The translations under genes and the position numbers were made by a program. Shown in pieces: positions 42,861 through 55,800 of a stretch of 64,000 bases of DNA. Each line of letters begins with the position of its first letter. Position 1 is the first letter of the stretch. A model generated the notes under the pieces. It was given only the letters and a program-made list of their open reading frames with translations. It made no database searches and had not been told where the DNA came from. The DNA comes from Symsagittifera roscoffensis (Eukaryota; Xenacoelomorpha; Acoela; Convolutidae), in the NCBI RefSeq assembly GCF_963678635.1, contig NC_087064.1, positions 56,552,338-56,616,337 of the forward strand, written 5' to 3'.

Positions 42861-45129
42861 TTAACTATCGATTTAATATGGCTTAATTCTTTTTTTTTTT
42901 AATTTCGTTTTGAACGCTTTTAGTAATTGACATTTTAAACCAATTGTTAACTGATTAGCAATATTCCGAGAAGTTAGGCTACTATCAAAGAAAAAAAACA
43001 TGAAATCGTTTTTTTACCATACCGGCAACTGGGGCCTCCTTTCAGTACAATTCCAGACGGGTTCCGAAACGCCGCCTTTCGGCTGAGAGTCGAGCGCCAT
43101 GCGTTTTGCTCGACTCGTAACTCAAGAAAAAAATTTTCTTCAATTATGTAGCAACAAGTTAGGTACAATTTTAACAACTTTTATACAAAAAAAACAGATC
43201 AAACATAAACAATACTTGAGCGTTTCCTATCCCAATTGCTTTTTCGGTAAACAAATATTTAATTCTACATGACTGTTTTTGTATTTATTTCAACCAACTT
43301 ATCAATGAAATTAGTCTTCCGATTTCATATACATCAATCATTCTATTTTGAATCATTTTCTAACACACAAGCCTTCTCATTAACTGCTAATTCTAAACAA
43401 TTAACTGATTTTCTTCAAAATAATCCGGTTTTCTTAAAAACTGTTAACTGAATATTATCCAATTGTTATCTGGAGTGGTTTTGAAAATTTTTATATTGGA
43501 AGTGACACCAAACTGTTTTTGACACCTTTAAACGACCCTTGTCTTAGAAGATTGTGTAGTTTAATCATTTCTTTTCAAAACTATTCTCACTAAGACCATT
43601 GAGTTTGTAGAAACATTTGAAGAACCAACTCGCAAAGATCTTCAACCGCAAAACGCATTGCAAATTTCTTGTTCACTTGGAATACAACATAGCTTGCCGA
43701 GCTATTGGAGACAAAAATAAATAAAATATCGCCTCAATGCATAGAATGATTTTGTTTTTTCAACCAACACAATTTTTCATAAGGATAATAAGACATTAAA
43801 ATTATACATAGAGATCTTTAGTGATCATTAATTTTACATAGGAATCATTTGGTATAAAAACAATTCAAAAAAGATTATTAGGCGTAAATATTTTACAAAG
43901 GGAATATGAGGGATAAATATTTTACATAGGGATCATTAGGGATAATCTATTGCCAATGATCCCTAAAAACATCAAATCCCCGCCCCCGAAACCAGTGTCG
44001 TATATCTATATTTATATTGCGCTTAAACAATTTTTTTTTCTGCTCAAATGAGTTCAGTGTAAAGTTTTATCGGCTTATTGACCTATTTTTGATTCACTTC
44101 ACTGGACGTCATTTGGGCGTTTTGAGGGCGAGGGGGACTTTTCATGGGTCTTAAGTCTGATTTACTTTCTTGCGACTTAAAAGGTTTCTGCCAAGGTATT
44201 TTCGGCTCTGATACTGCCTGATAAACCATCTTCCGATGCTTATCTCTTTTTATATTGTCTCGGTATGTTTTTCTTTCAAAATTAGCTTCATTCGACCTCG
44301 AACAAATTGTCAAACTGTACCTAACAAAATAACACTGGAATTACTTCTACAAAGATTACTCTGAAGTAAAGTTATGTTCCTGGGCTATTAGCTGCAACTG
44401 TGGACATGGCAACCCGGTGCAGAAAGTCAGCTCAGACGTCAAATGATGGGTGCATAACCTTGAGTAAAACACAGAAGCCTAAACTCTCCCTCTCTCTCTC
44501 CCATTCATTATGATAGATCTAGTTTTTTCGATTTTTCATTTTTTTTGTGTGTTGTATCGCAAGTGGTGCGAAACTCAGCTTCGCCTCTGTGTTGAGAGTC
44601 TGACATTTTAAATAAATTTTCCTAATATTTAGCAGAAGTTTACTTTTTTACGGTAATCAGAAGGTCAAAAGTATCATAGTAACCGAGGTTACAATCAGGA
44701 GTCCCTTCATCACGTATTCCAGTCAAAATCTTTGGAACTTTCTAGATATGGAAATTATAATGATAAAAAAAGATGACAAGTGTTGAAGTCCTTATCAATT
44801 AAAATCGATACGGGTTACGTTTCTTCAATAAGAACACGCAACTTGACACGACAAAATATAATATACATGTGTTACAATTAAAAAATTTCGTCGAATTTTT
44901 TTTTTTTCATTTTTTGTTCCGAGTACACCAGCGGCGTTCTCAATCTGTATTGCCAGGTAGATTCTCTGTTTTAAAATTCTGCCTGCTTTGGGTTCCTCAG
45001 TGCATATGCTTAGGTTTTTACCTCTTACAAAATTGCTCAAAAAAAATTCCGCGCCCTGAATCTCAAAAGCTAGTGCTGAAAAATATATCCATCATCTGAT
45101 CTTTAGACTTGTCATTTTTTTTGCTCATC
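42861..45129. other. Unassigned AT-rich stretch with short repeats
   Basis: No supported gene. From about 43796 to 43960 there are four imperfect ~30-40 bp units around TTTTACATAGGGATCATTAGGG, ending in a small inverted repeat (AGGGATCATT / AATGATCCCT). A 60-codon frame at 43269-43451 and a 76-codon basic minus-strand frame at 44083-44313 have no recognised motifs. Confidence 0.4.
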
Positions 45130-47395
45130 CGCTTCATTGGAAGCGGTACAAGGGTTACAAGCAGACCCGGCATTAATCCTACAAGGAGCTAGGAATCTAC
45201 TACCGTTACATCCCACAAGAGCTGTCTACCAACAGCCAATGGAACGAGCGTCAAACCGTCTGGTCGCTTCCGATCAGTCCTCTAGAGGTGTCATGATTCT
45301 AAAACAGACGGAATGTGAGCAGAATATAAACTCTGTTTTATAAAAGCATTCAGGTTCGAATGCCTAGAGAATCTATCTGCACTTTTTAGGCAAAAAAGAC
45401 CATGCCAACCATCCTGGGTAACGTCTTTTCCGCACACGCATTTATGCCGTTTGCATATTTTTGAGGCTAATCGAAGTCCTACCGCAATTCGGAGTTGTTG
45501 ATTTGACAGTTTTAACCTTAATTTTTTGCACGGGATGACGTTCAACCATTGGGAACCAAAATCTATCTTGTAACGCGTTGAATCTTTTTAAATCCGTATG
45601 TTTGAGTCGTAAAATCAAGTCTGTAATTTCGCTGTCAAAAATTCGCTCTGTTCATTTTTTTTGGATTAAATGTTCCGGAGCCATTTCATTTTTTTCAAGT
45701 TCAAACCACCGTTTAAGCGCATCGTCATAGGTTCCACCCACATGCTCAATACCAAAGATTTCGCTCAAGGCATTTTTTGCTCCTTCTGCTGTGGCTAAGA
45801 AAGCGGGTAAATCGAGTAGACGAGCGGAAGAAACGCCCAAGCCTCCTTTGGCTGCCGGGAAAAATGCTTGTGAAAACTGGTTATCATCCATTTTTCCAAT
45901 TAGTGACCTTGCATAGCAAACTTTTTAGTAATTTGTTGTAGTGTTCCAGAAAATCATTTTACAAAAAACAAGGGCTCGTACGCAAAAACATAGAAGTTTT
46001 GTTATGCTAAAGCGTTTTTTCAAGAGTTAAAAACCATAATGGGCGTCTAGTTTGTCAATGACATCCGAGATTTTTTCAAGCTTCTTAATTTTTTTGTCTA
46101 GCAATTTTTTTGGCAAAGTTCGCCGATTGGAGATCCTAAAAAGAGGAGTTCTTCTTTTGTTTTTTTCTTTTATTTTTGGGCATTTTTTTCAAAATTGTGT
46201 TAAAATTGAATTACACTGTTTATTTCTAGTCGTCCCAAAAAACAAAGTTCGCACTTCTCAGTGTTCAAGCTCAGGCCGTAAATTTGTTCCGATTTCAGAA
46301 TGTTTTTAGGGTCCCGGAGTACTACCTTTTAGTCGTCGGCTAAATTTCCATCATCTAATTACCAGATGTTAATTTTCGACTCCAACTGTTTGATTAGTGA
46401 CTGAATTGTTTCCGCAAAAAGGGGTGGGGCTTCAGGATCACCTTGCTGAGTTCTGTCTTCTGGCATTATGAAAGAGCTTCCGTAAAAAAGGCAACTAGGT
46501 TTACTATATGCGCAATGGGTGTAATTGTACAATTCGGGGAGATTTAATTAAACATCATTCAGGATTGTTTCTCTATTTAGAGAGTTAGAGGCATTCTTAA
46601 AATCTAGTTTTAAAAGAACAGTGCATTTTGGATTGCCGTCGCGTTCAATTAGGTTTCGAAACGAATGTGCAGCAATTTCTGCTCCTGGTTTGGTACCGCA
46701 TCGTACCTGTACGTTTTCGAAAACATTTTGTCGCTCGGAGAGGGCCTTGCTTCTAGCGCAATTGGACGCAATACGTCTCAGCGTGTTGCCTAAGGCATTC
46801 GGTCTCAACCCTCCGTCTATCTTTGTGCGGGCGATAAGCTTTGCGCCAAAAAAGAAAGGTCTTGGGGGTTCGGGTATTTTTCCATCTCCAATGAGGTTAA
46901 TCAGCTTAGTAAGCGATTTCAAAATTAAGTCCTACACTGCCAGTCGACTTACTAAAAAAATCTTTAAAAATTTGAGGAACTATTTTATCAGGACCTTCAG
47001 CTGATCCGTTCAGAAAGGACATAATCGCTTTGTATAGGTCAAAATCGGTTACAAAAAGCTATCTAAATTTTCTGGGTTTGGAGCTGCAAATTTGGCTCGC
47101 TTAGGGTGCTTAGACATTAATTTTTGATAGTTATCAGTTGAAAAAGGAGCAGTTTTGTCATCCGAAGCAGCAAGCCTTATTCCTCCCTTTACATTTCCTT
47201 CATCGAGCTTACTATTTATTAGCTTTATTCTCTGCTCGAGGTCACTCAGAGGCGGACTTGAAACTTGGGGATGGGGTTTTTGAAGTGACACGTCATTTGC
47301 TCGATTTTTTTTTTTATCAAAGAGCTCATGCTTGTGGTCTTTTTGTGTCCACTTCTTTTCGGTTGCTCCAAAAAAAACAAGAACGACGTTAAATA
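45130..47395 (-). pseudogene. Decayed non-LTR retrotransposon reverse transcriptase
   Basis: Pieces in several frames line up in order along the minus strand. They are KLDEGNVKGGIRLAASDD (about 47200); GSAEGPDKIVPQ (about 47000); RPFFFGAKLIARTKIDGG and LKLDFKNASNSLNRE (46922-46548); a LADD catalytic stretch near 46330; LNTEKCELCFLG (about 46250); KGGLGVSSARLLDLPAFLA (45891-45652); and a C-terminal CXC...H...C region (CVCGKDVTQDGWHGLFC, 45545-45291). Sequence like [10 protein letters not shown] and LLWDVTVVD continues to about 45130. This is a single-ORF non-LTR RT lineage that is widespread in invertebrates. There are many stops and shifts. Its 5' part is cut off by the CR1-like fragment. Confidence 0.75.
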
Positions 47396-48318
47396 GACTT
47401 TCTTTCAGAACAAGAACAGACTTTCTTTCGGGACGACAACAGAGAGTGGTAATCAACAATTCAAGATCCTCATGGCAACCAGTAAAAAGTGGGATACCCC
47501 AGGGTTCAGTACTCGGCCCAGTACTGTTTTTGATTTACATCAGCACAATGCCGGACAAAATAGCGTCAAAAATATATCTGTTTGCAGACGATGCGAAATT
47601 ATACCGTCAAATTGAAGACAAATTGGATGTAACACGCATACGTGAAGATTTACAATCACTAGAAACTTGGTCAGGCCAAAGTCTTTTGTCCTTTAATATC
47701 GAAAAATGTGTTCACATGACAATAGGAAACAAGAAATTGGATATGGAGAGGATTTATAAAATCAATGGCGAAAACATTAAGGAAGTGCAACTCGAAAAAG
47801 ACCTGGGTATCTGGCTTGACAACAAACTGACATTCGAAACACACATCACTAAAAAAGCCAATCAGGCATACGGCATGATATCAGTAATTAAGAAAAACTT
47901 CTCTAAATTCACGAAACAAGTATTTTTAAACATCTACGAATGCTTGATACGGCCACACGTTGAATTTGCGAACTTAATCTGGCACCCAAGACTGATCAAG
48001 CATCAAAAGATCTTAGAAAACGTACAAAGAAGAGCGACGCGTCTAGTTAGTGGTATGAAAAATCTATCCTATTACGAACGCCTTAAAGAACTGAATCTAT
48101 CATCGCTGGAATACAGAAGGAAAAGAGGGACAATGATAGAAATGTACAAAATCTGCTATGGTTTGTATGAGAGGAATGCCACTGCGGGACTATTCGAGCG
48201 GAATGATAGGGATTCTAGAGGTAACTGTGACATTCGACCAGAATGTGCCAAAATGCAGATTCGGCGATTTCGAATTTTTAGCAGCGAACCTTCCGAATTG
48301 GCGATTTAGAAGGAATAA
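47396..48318 (+). pseudogene. 5'-truncated CR1/Jockey-type LINE reverse transcriptase fragment
   Basis: The open frame 47332-48309 becomes RT-like from about 47413. It shows GIPQGSVLGPVLFLIYI, the catalytic FADDAKLYRQI, and KDLGIWLDNKLTFETHI, followed by the conserved C-terminal block ERLKELNLSSLEYRRKRG. Finger and palm N-terminal parts are missing, which is usual for 5'-truncated LINE insertions. The last codons (after about 48200) diverge from the family and are probably shifted. It abuts, in opposite orientation, the older RT remnant at 45130-47395. Confidence 0.8.
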
Positions 48319-51150
48319 GAACGTTATTCGAACGATTGGACAAATCGTGAAGGCCGAAGGATTCGGAAATCCCTAAACTTTAAATTTTCGAATTGATGAC
48401 GTAACAATTCTCGGAAACGTCAAAAACGGCCTTTTGGCAGAAAAACTGAAAAGCAACACAACAACGATAGTTGCGCTGACGAAAACAACGAAGATTGTGA
48501 TAGAAAAACCACAGAGAGAAACAGAAGTAACAGAGACCGCTCCAAGTTGCAACTATTGTGTCGCTACAATAGTTGCAAGGCAGTTGCTAACAACAGTGAG
48601 GGGTGGAAACCAGCCCTCCGGGTTATAGAGAAATCAAGCTTAACGTGCTTGAATCAGTGGATTCGAGAACCAGGAGGGGTTTCGGGACTGAAACTTTTAT
48701 CGTTTTATATGAACTTTTAGCTTCCCTATTATGTCCTGAATTGAATTTAATTAACATCCGAATTCATTCTACTAAGATGAGAAGCTAGGAGTTGGGGGAA
48801 AGGGTTGATCCATCTTCGATGGAGATGATGATTTTTATCTACTGAAAAAAAACAATAATAATTCAATAAGTAGTAGTAGCCCTGTTTTTAGGAGTGACCT
48901 CGTGGTCTGGGGATACTGAAACCCAGCCATGAGCTCACTATTTCTGCATGTAATTAAGTTAATTTGAGTGTTTTGACCGAAGCCGAAAGCAGTAACGTTT
49001 TTGTCGACCCGATGTTAGAAAGACCACCGGAAGTACTGGCTTGGTAGAGACGGTTAAAAGCATGCAAAGCTCTGTTTAGACGTTAGCCAGTCGTCTTAGG
49101 ACTTAGTTTTGTTCTCCGTCGATATGTATCTTCCGGGCGAATGTTACATACATGTTTTTATGGCGCTCCTGGGTGTTATTCTTTTTTAACATCATGACCG
49201 GCAGAACCGTTAACGAGCACTCCGCGCCGAACGAATGCTCACATTCACGCCCTTAATAGGCCTAATCCGCGGGGACGGAAGGGTAGTTTGGAACGCGGAA
49301 GCCTTCCGGATTACCGTGAATAGCTTTTTAAACTAGTTAAGACCGAAAATTCACGAATCAGGAAGGTTGGGGGGATCGGCCATCCCCTCGTTCCCTGAGA
49401 GGTTTGTGACCCAAAACACTTAAAGATATACATAACACCAAACCAAAAGTAGTATAGTAACCAAGAAAAACAAAAAACATAAAAAATAAGCGAAAAAACC
49501 AAAAACAGTAAAAAGTAAAAAAATCAGTAGAAATCATCTCCCCAGACAAGATGTGATCCGACCCTCCCGTTTGTTGTTGATAGATATTTTGTTTTTACAG
49601 GCATTTATATCAGTCAGGATTGTTACGATCAATTTTGTGGCCCGTTTGTGAGGCTTGTACTGTAGGGTTATTTGAGCATTTAAGCACGTTAATGATAAAT
49701 TGCGCTCAATCCGGAAGGGTCAGCTGATTTGAGCTCAATCCGGAGGGGTCTTGGGAGAAGACTGATCCGGCAAGCAGTACAAGGAACAAGAAGAAGGGGC
49801 TCAACGACAACAACAATCGACTGTTGGGTATCGTTAACGAGTTTTGTATCCCTTTTGGTACAAAAATTAAAATAGTAATCTGTGGGGGGCTCGACAGTGC
49901 TGCACTGTAGTGACCCTTCACCGAACTGCGAATATCCGAGTTAAGCACCTTAATTCGGATATTAAACAAACCCGGAGGGGTATAGTATTACTAATAATAT
50001 TACTTATATAGCCTATATTAATACTCCTATATCGTTTTTCAGTGAAAAACACAGAAAGCAGACCGGTTTTTAGGGTCAAAATAGCGATATTTTGATCCCC
50101 CCACAAATCGCGATTTTTGAGATATCGATATTTTTGAAACGGAAAAAAGCGCTAAATTAGTGTGTTACATCGTAACTGCACTACTATAATAGATAGAACC
50201 GGTTAAGTTTAGTTCGGAATTGGTTGGAACTATTTTGGTACCGAAAACCAAATTTTCGCTATTTTTGATAGTACAAAACACTATAAAATCAGACAATTTT
50301 TTGAAATTTTTGAGTTAGAACAGTAAAAATAGTTGTTCGGATAACGTCCACTAGTGAATCTACAAGTTTTAAAACCCGCTTTCCGAAAACCTTCCGGGTT
50401 GCAGAGAAATCGAACTTAACGTGTTTGATTTGGTGGATTCATCAATCCGGAGGGGTCCAGGTAGCATAGTTTTTCGCAAATTTTTTCTACTAAGGCGTTT
50501 TAGATCGGGTCTTTTGCATTGAACTAGAAGAGTATAGGCCTTCTGAGCTCGGATCAATAAATTTTAGGTCGAAAAGAACAGAATTGCGGAAAAAGTTAGG
50601 CGGAACCTATAAGAGATAAATTTTTTGACTTTAGAAAAAAGACGTTTTGGTTAATAACTTTGGAACTTCTGAACAGATCCAGTTGATCTTGGTACCAATA
50701 GATCAGAAATTAGCTGAGCTTACTGATAGGGACAAAAGTTTTTCGAAGAAAGAAGCGTGAAAAGTTTTTGAAATTGTTTTTAGCAAATTCACCAATTTGA
50801 AGGGGTAGACCCTTCACGTTTTATAAATTTTTTTAGGAAAGCCCTTACACCCCTACCAAAAGGTAACAGCTGTTGAATAAAGTAACTTTAGGCTGTTCTA
50901 GACAAAAAGGGAGGGCTAAAGGCACAGGAAATCCTTAATCGAGCCGAAGTTGGGCTAGCAATAAGACCCTTCACCGTTAGCGTGAATTGTCAAATAAGAG
51001 GCTTAACTTCAATCCGGAAGGGTCTAGGAAAGCAGTACATACCCTTCCTAGTTAATTGAAACAGCAAAGTCGCATCGGAGAACGTATCCGAAGGGGTATA
51101 GGTTGAAAGAAGGAAATCTCCGAAAAGCTACTATTACAAACCAAAGGGCT
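48319..51150. other. Probable Element B upstream region with dispersed CCGGAGGGG motifs
   Basis: There is no supported gene. Copies of a motif close to AATCCGGAGGGGTC are scattered on the plus strand (about 48671, 49707, 49737, 49971, 50447, 50992, 51086). Reverse-complement versions occur near 48611, 49910, 50385 and 50965. Two diverged copies of a block with GAGAAATC...CTTAACGTG lie near 48628 and 50402. This may be the 5' LTR or leader of Element B; the matching 3' LTR is not in the window, so its limits cannot be set. Confidence 0.45.
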
Positions 51151-51395
51151 CCCAATCCGGAGGGGTCTTATATTTGCTAATTCTGAGGGGTCCCAATCAG
51201 GAGGGGTCTTATATTTGCCAATCCGGAGGGGTCTTATATTTGCTAATTCAGAGGGGTCCCAATCCCGAGGGGTCTTATATCTACTAACTCAGAGGGGTCC
51301 CAATCCGGAGGGCTCTAAATTTTGTTAGTCCGGAAGGGTCCTGTATATATAATTTTTCTCTTTCCCAATCCGGAGGGGTTTTATTTTAATAAAGG
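51150..51395 (+). repeat. Clustered repeat of a CCGGAGGGGTC motif (~10 copies)
   Basis: About ten imperfect copies of CAATCCGGAGGGGTC, alternating with TTATATTTGCTAATTC-type spacers, recur every 16-27 bp. The same motif is dispersed over the preceding 2.5 kb in both orientations. The conserved core with variable spacing suggests a binding-site array rather than a simple satellite. Position upstream of a Ty3-like gag gene recalls the zinc-finger-bound insulator in the leader of Drosophila gypsy; the analogy is inference. Confidence 0.75.
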
Positions 51396-52156
51396 ACTTA
51401 GATAAACGGAAGAAAGATTAAAGTGAGAGGTATTAGGTTATTAGCAGACGGGCTAGGAATCAGTGACTGCACTGGTAACTTGCCTTTCAATAAAAACCAG
51501 ACCAAACAAAACAGGTCCGAACTCGGATATTCGCGACACTAAGTCTAAACTAAAGAGAGCGTAATTCATTGGTGTGGATTGACACCCAATGCGTTTTTTT
51601 TTGAAAAATGACTGCCCTGAGGATTTTAGTAGGTCTAGCTCGGGCAGTCCGAAGGCAGATAGGTAACACAGTACTCGGTGGGTGCAATAGACGCCCACTT
51701 GAGAAAATTACTGCCTTCAAAGTTTTGTCCGTTTGGTGCAGCACCAAGCAGGTAAAGCTTTTTCTTTAAAAAATAAGTTCGACTATTGTACTGCGACCAA
51801 CTAAAAGTACAATACACATACGTTTTTTTATAGAGATAATCATATTCTGTCATTATATATATTTTTTTGTTTTTGATTTTAAATCAACATAATTTGTGCT
51901 TGATTGGGTAGTGAGTACACTATCTTTTAAATTGACTGATAACATCATATTGTGCTAGTTCTCAAATCTTACGACCGATACTCGGTTAGTGTGAATTAAT
52001 TATATAAAAAAATGTACTCTGATAACATACAGGGATTCGTGGTCACTATTTAATAGAATCTTGTGAAATTTATTGTGTTGTGTCATTATTTTTGGTAGTC
52101 AAACTATAAGGTCAATAGCAATCGAATTAAGTGTATAGGCATTAACAAGTGACAAA
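51396..52156. other. Stretch between motif array and first Element B ORF
   Basis: No gene was recognised; short minus-strand open frames overlap one another. It probably contains leader sequence of Element B. GC rises towards its right end. Confidence 0.4.
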
Positions 52157-52822
52157 TTGAGAATGAGTCTAGACAAGTCAAGGATACCTAATCGAGGTAA
52201 TAGCTCTAGGAAATTCATACCTAAAAAGCAAAGAAGAACAATGACCGATCCTTTCGTGGATTGGATCAAACGAGCCCGGACCGACAAAGGGGAGACGGTT
52301 TCAGGCAGAATGGTTAAAACAAGGAGTCAGAAGACCTCAAAAGAGCGAAAAGAACTGTTAGAAGTGGAAGTCAATACGGACCATGCCATGAACGACAACC
52401 AGGAAGTACATGGACTGGAAGGGAGAGGCAGTATGCTGGCGAGTGAATCTACTCCGGTGGAACAAGGCCATGATTTTGCCACTTCCACCGGGACATTGGA
52501 TCGAGAGGAGATGTCGGAACTGTCCGACATCTCAACTGAAACAGAGGCAACTAGAAAATCTCCAACAGACAACACTATGATGGCAGGCGGAACTGAGAAA
52601 CAAACAACGTCATCATCGTTCTCAGAAAGAATGAGGAACACCTTAGGAAACATCTTTCCATTCACCATGGGAGGGGTCGCAGGAAATGAAGGTGAATCCC
52701 AGGAGGAGGAGGAGGACGAAGAAGAGCAAGTGGATTTTGGATCTCAAGGCAGCCTCAATAGTTCGACCCAGGAGAATGAGGCATACGTCGAAAAAGAGAC
52801 ATGGACAAATTTGGTGTGGTGA
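52157..52822 (+). CDS. Element B first ORF, acidic/Ser-rich N-terminal Gag-like protein
   Basis: The product is 221 aa. A basic N-terminus (residues 1-60) is followed by a Ser/Thr/Glu-rich middle and an almost pure Glu/Asp run near residues 178-190. It ends at a TGA 54 nt before the start of the large ORF, in a different frame. The segment between is open in another frame (52686-52910), so this is probably the N-terminal part of Gag separated by a frameshift in this copy. No enzymatic motif. Marked change to higher GC starts here. Confidence 0.55.
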   Translation: MRMSLDKSRIPNRGNSSRKFIPKKQRRTMTDPFVDWIKRARTDKGETVSGRMVKTRSQKTSKERKELLEVEVNTDHAMNDNQEVHGLEGRGSMLASESTPVEQGHDFATSTGTLDREEMSELSDISTETEATRKSPTDNTMMAGGTEKQTTSSSFSERMRNTLGNIFPFTMGGVAGNEGESQEEEEDEEEQVDFGSQGSLNSSTQENEAYVEKETWTNLVW

Positions 52823-52875
52823 GAACGATAAGCAAGGAGATAAACACACCGGGCTAGTCGAGAGGCTTCGCGATT

Positions 52876-55800
52876 ATGACAAATTCAGAGCTGCAAACTG
52901 GGGAGAGTAGAGACAGAGGGCTAGGCAATGCATTGGCGGATCCCGATGTGGATAATGAAAAGACGTCGAGGCAGAGAGTCAAGGCCCGAATCTCGACCAG
53001 CACAAAGCTACCTGGGACCGACAGGGTTACACCGCCACTAGTGACGCCACTCGTGGATAACGGGGCAGCACTAGAAGAAGCCTTGAACAACATAGTAGAC
53101 AGTTTAGGAGAACAAAATGAACAGATGTCCATAAGAATGAGTGAACTAGAAAGGGCAGTTCACATTGAAAGAGAAAGTCTGCGGGAAGAAATAAACTGCA
53201 ATAGACAAGAAGTTGGTAGGAGCAAAAAACGCTTGAAAGAAAGTACGGACGAGCATATGGCGAAGAATTTGTCGCGAATGACAAGAGAAGCGGAACAGCG
53301 AGAGTTACGCTTAAGAGACGAAATGGAGAAGTTAAGAATTCAGCAAGAGCAGTCTCTTGGGACTCTTGACACAAAGATAGACGCGATGATGGAGAGGCGA
53401 ACTCAGGCTATCATGGATAGGTTGGAGGAGCTACTAGGCAGAAAAAATGGACCAAAAGAAGGGGAACCGAACTCGGGAGGTCCCAGCAGGGAGCCGAAGG
53501 TGAACTTCAATGACCATCAAAGGAGGAGGACATATGGATCCACTAGAGGTAGGGGCAGTTCATCAGGCTATGCCAAAAGGGATAATAGAACATGGGGCCC
53601 GAACAGTAGAGCAAGTTCATCGGGGAACACACAGACCTCTAACGAACGACCGACGCAAGGCACACATGCGACTGGGAGAAGTGATTCCGGTAACAGGAGA
53701 CATGCGAGCCCAGAGAGGAGTGATGTGGGCCAAGGGGGAAACTCTTACGGCGATTCGGATTGCAGGAATGCACCGAATACAGAGCCTTTGACAAGGTGTG
53801 AGGACACTCAGGCGGGACACTCAAGGGATGCTACGGCAATGGCCACAGCCTTTGAACCCCGAAACAGGTCCTTGGAGACATTCCTTACAAGGTTATCCAA
53901 AACCAATGAACGCAGTGAGAAGTCCAGAAGAGTTTTTAAGAAACCAAGATGCTATAAAGATGAATCTGATGGCTGTATTGATACCTGGATAGAGGTAATG
54001 AAACTGCATTTCGAGGAAGAGGACTTGTCGGAGAGACAGGAATGCAGTGCGCTTACCAGTAACTTGGAAGGGACAGCCCTGAACTGTGTCATGGCAAAGA
54101 AGCAACATCAGCGTGACACAGCCGAGAAAATCTTCGAAATCTTGTTAAACCGTTTTGGATCAGGGGTGCAGGGACACCAAGCGATGATGCGCTTCGAGAA
54201 ACGGAGGCAAAGAGAAGACGAAACGATAGATAAGTTTCTCGACGACTTGGAAATGCTAAGAAGACGCAGCCAACCGGATGAGTCAAACCGGAGAATGAAC
54301 CTGGCAGTAGCCTCAAAATTCATCGATGGTGTGAAGAATGATGAACTTCGAACAATGCTAGCAACGCATTACACACCACTATCAACCAATGCGCCAACAC
54401 CAGAGGAGTTGAGGCTCAAGTCAAAAGAGTATCTTTTGTTGAAACCTCCTTCGAGATCTGGATACTACAAAAACAACTATGGCAATTTTAACAACGGACC
54501 AGCAAACCAAGGGAACAACTGGTACAAACCGAGGGATTATATGGACAAGAGACGCTCTTGTGCCAATTGCAGTTCAACGGACCATCATGTGTCAGCATGC
54601 CCAACTTACAAACAAGGCATGAAAGCAATAGGCTTTAGCCTCGAGGACGAAGATGCGTCAGAAGTTGACCATGAGGATTTCATGAGAGGAGTAATTGCAA
54701 AATTCGGCCCGAGGTGTTTCTTTTGCAACTTGGAAGGTCATTTTAAATCAGATTGTCCACAATTCTGGGATGCAGTGGCAGACATCAAGCATCCAAGGCA
54801 TGAGGAAGCTTTATCAGGAGTGAAAGCCAGCAAGGCTCGCCTGTTGAGTGAAGCGGAGGCGCGCAGAAAAGACAAACCGCAAGAGCTGGCAACGAAGAAA
54901 ATGCAAGCGGTAACTGAAGAGACATGTGAACCAGAACCAGTGACTGCGGCCGATGACTTCAAGATTGATTATAGGGCAGCCGCAAGGGATGCTCTAAATA
55001 GAGTGCAGCAGGAACTGGTGACGAAAGAGATCGAACAAAAAGTGAAACTCGAATTGGAAAATGAGAAACTTCAGGAACAACTGATAACCTTCGAAGCAAC
55101 GGAGGTTGAGGAGACCAAAGCACCAAGCAGTTTGAGCATGAAATTTAATGTGATCTCCGGTCAGAGGTTCGGCATGGTGCCACAAGGAAGCAAGATACAG
55201 TCGATAATTTCAGTGGCTGGACACCAGGTAATCAGGAATCTGAGTGAACCATCCGAGTTCAGTTCGATGCATTTGGACACATATGCAGATTATCTGAGGC
55301 AGGTGGAGCCACGCACTGAGTCGAGAGCTGTGCGAGCACTACTAACAACGGGTGGCCCTCGCATGAAGAAACTTCATGGACGCTACCTAGAGGTCTATGG
55401 GCCGTATCAAGTGATGCTGAACGTGGATGGAATCAGTATCTACATCAGGACTTATGTGACAACAGATGATGACCAAATGGGTCAGATCTATTTGGGTGAG
55501 GAGGAACTCAAAGTCCGTAGGATAGGCCATGACGCCATGATGGAACAAGATGCAGTACACATTGGGTATGAAGCAGATGTGACTGCACATCTGCTCGACA
55601 CCAACGGAACAAAAATCGGAGTCACGGGGCTTCTGGACACAGGAGCGGTAGTGAGTGTGATGCCGATGAAAACTTGGGAAAGAATGGGCTTCACGAGGGA
55701 AGATCTAATTCCAACGAATCTCCGACTGGCCGCCGCCAATCGAGGAGCTATCTACGTAGCCGGAAGAACACCAATAACGGTCCTCCCCATGGGGGGACGG

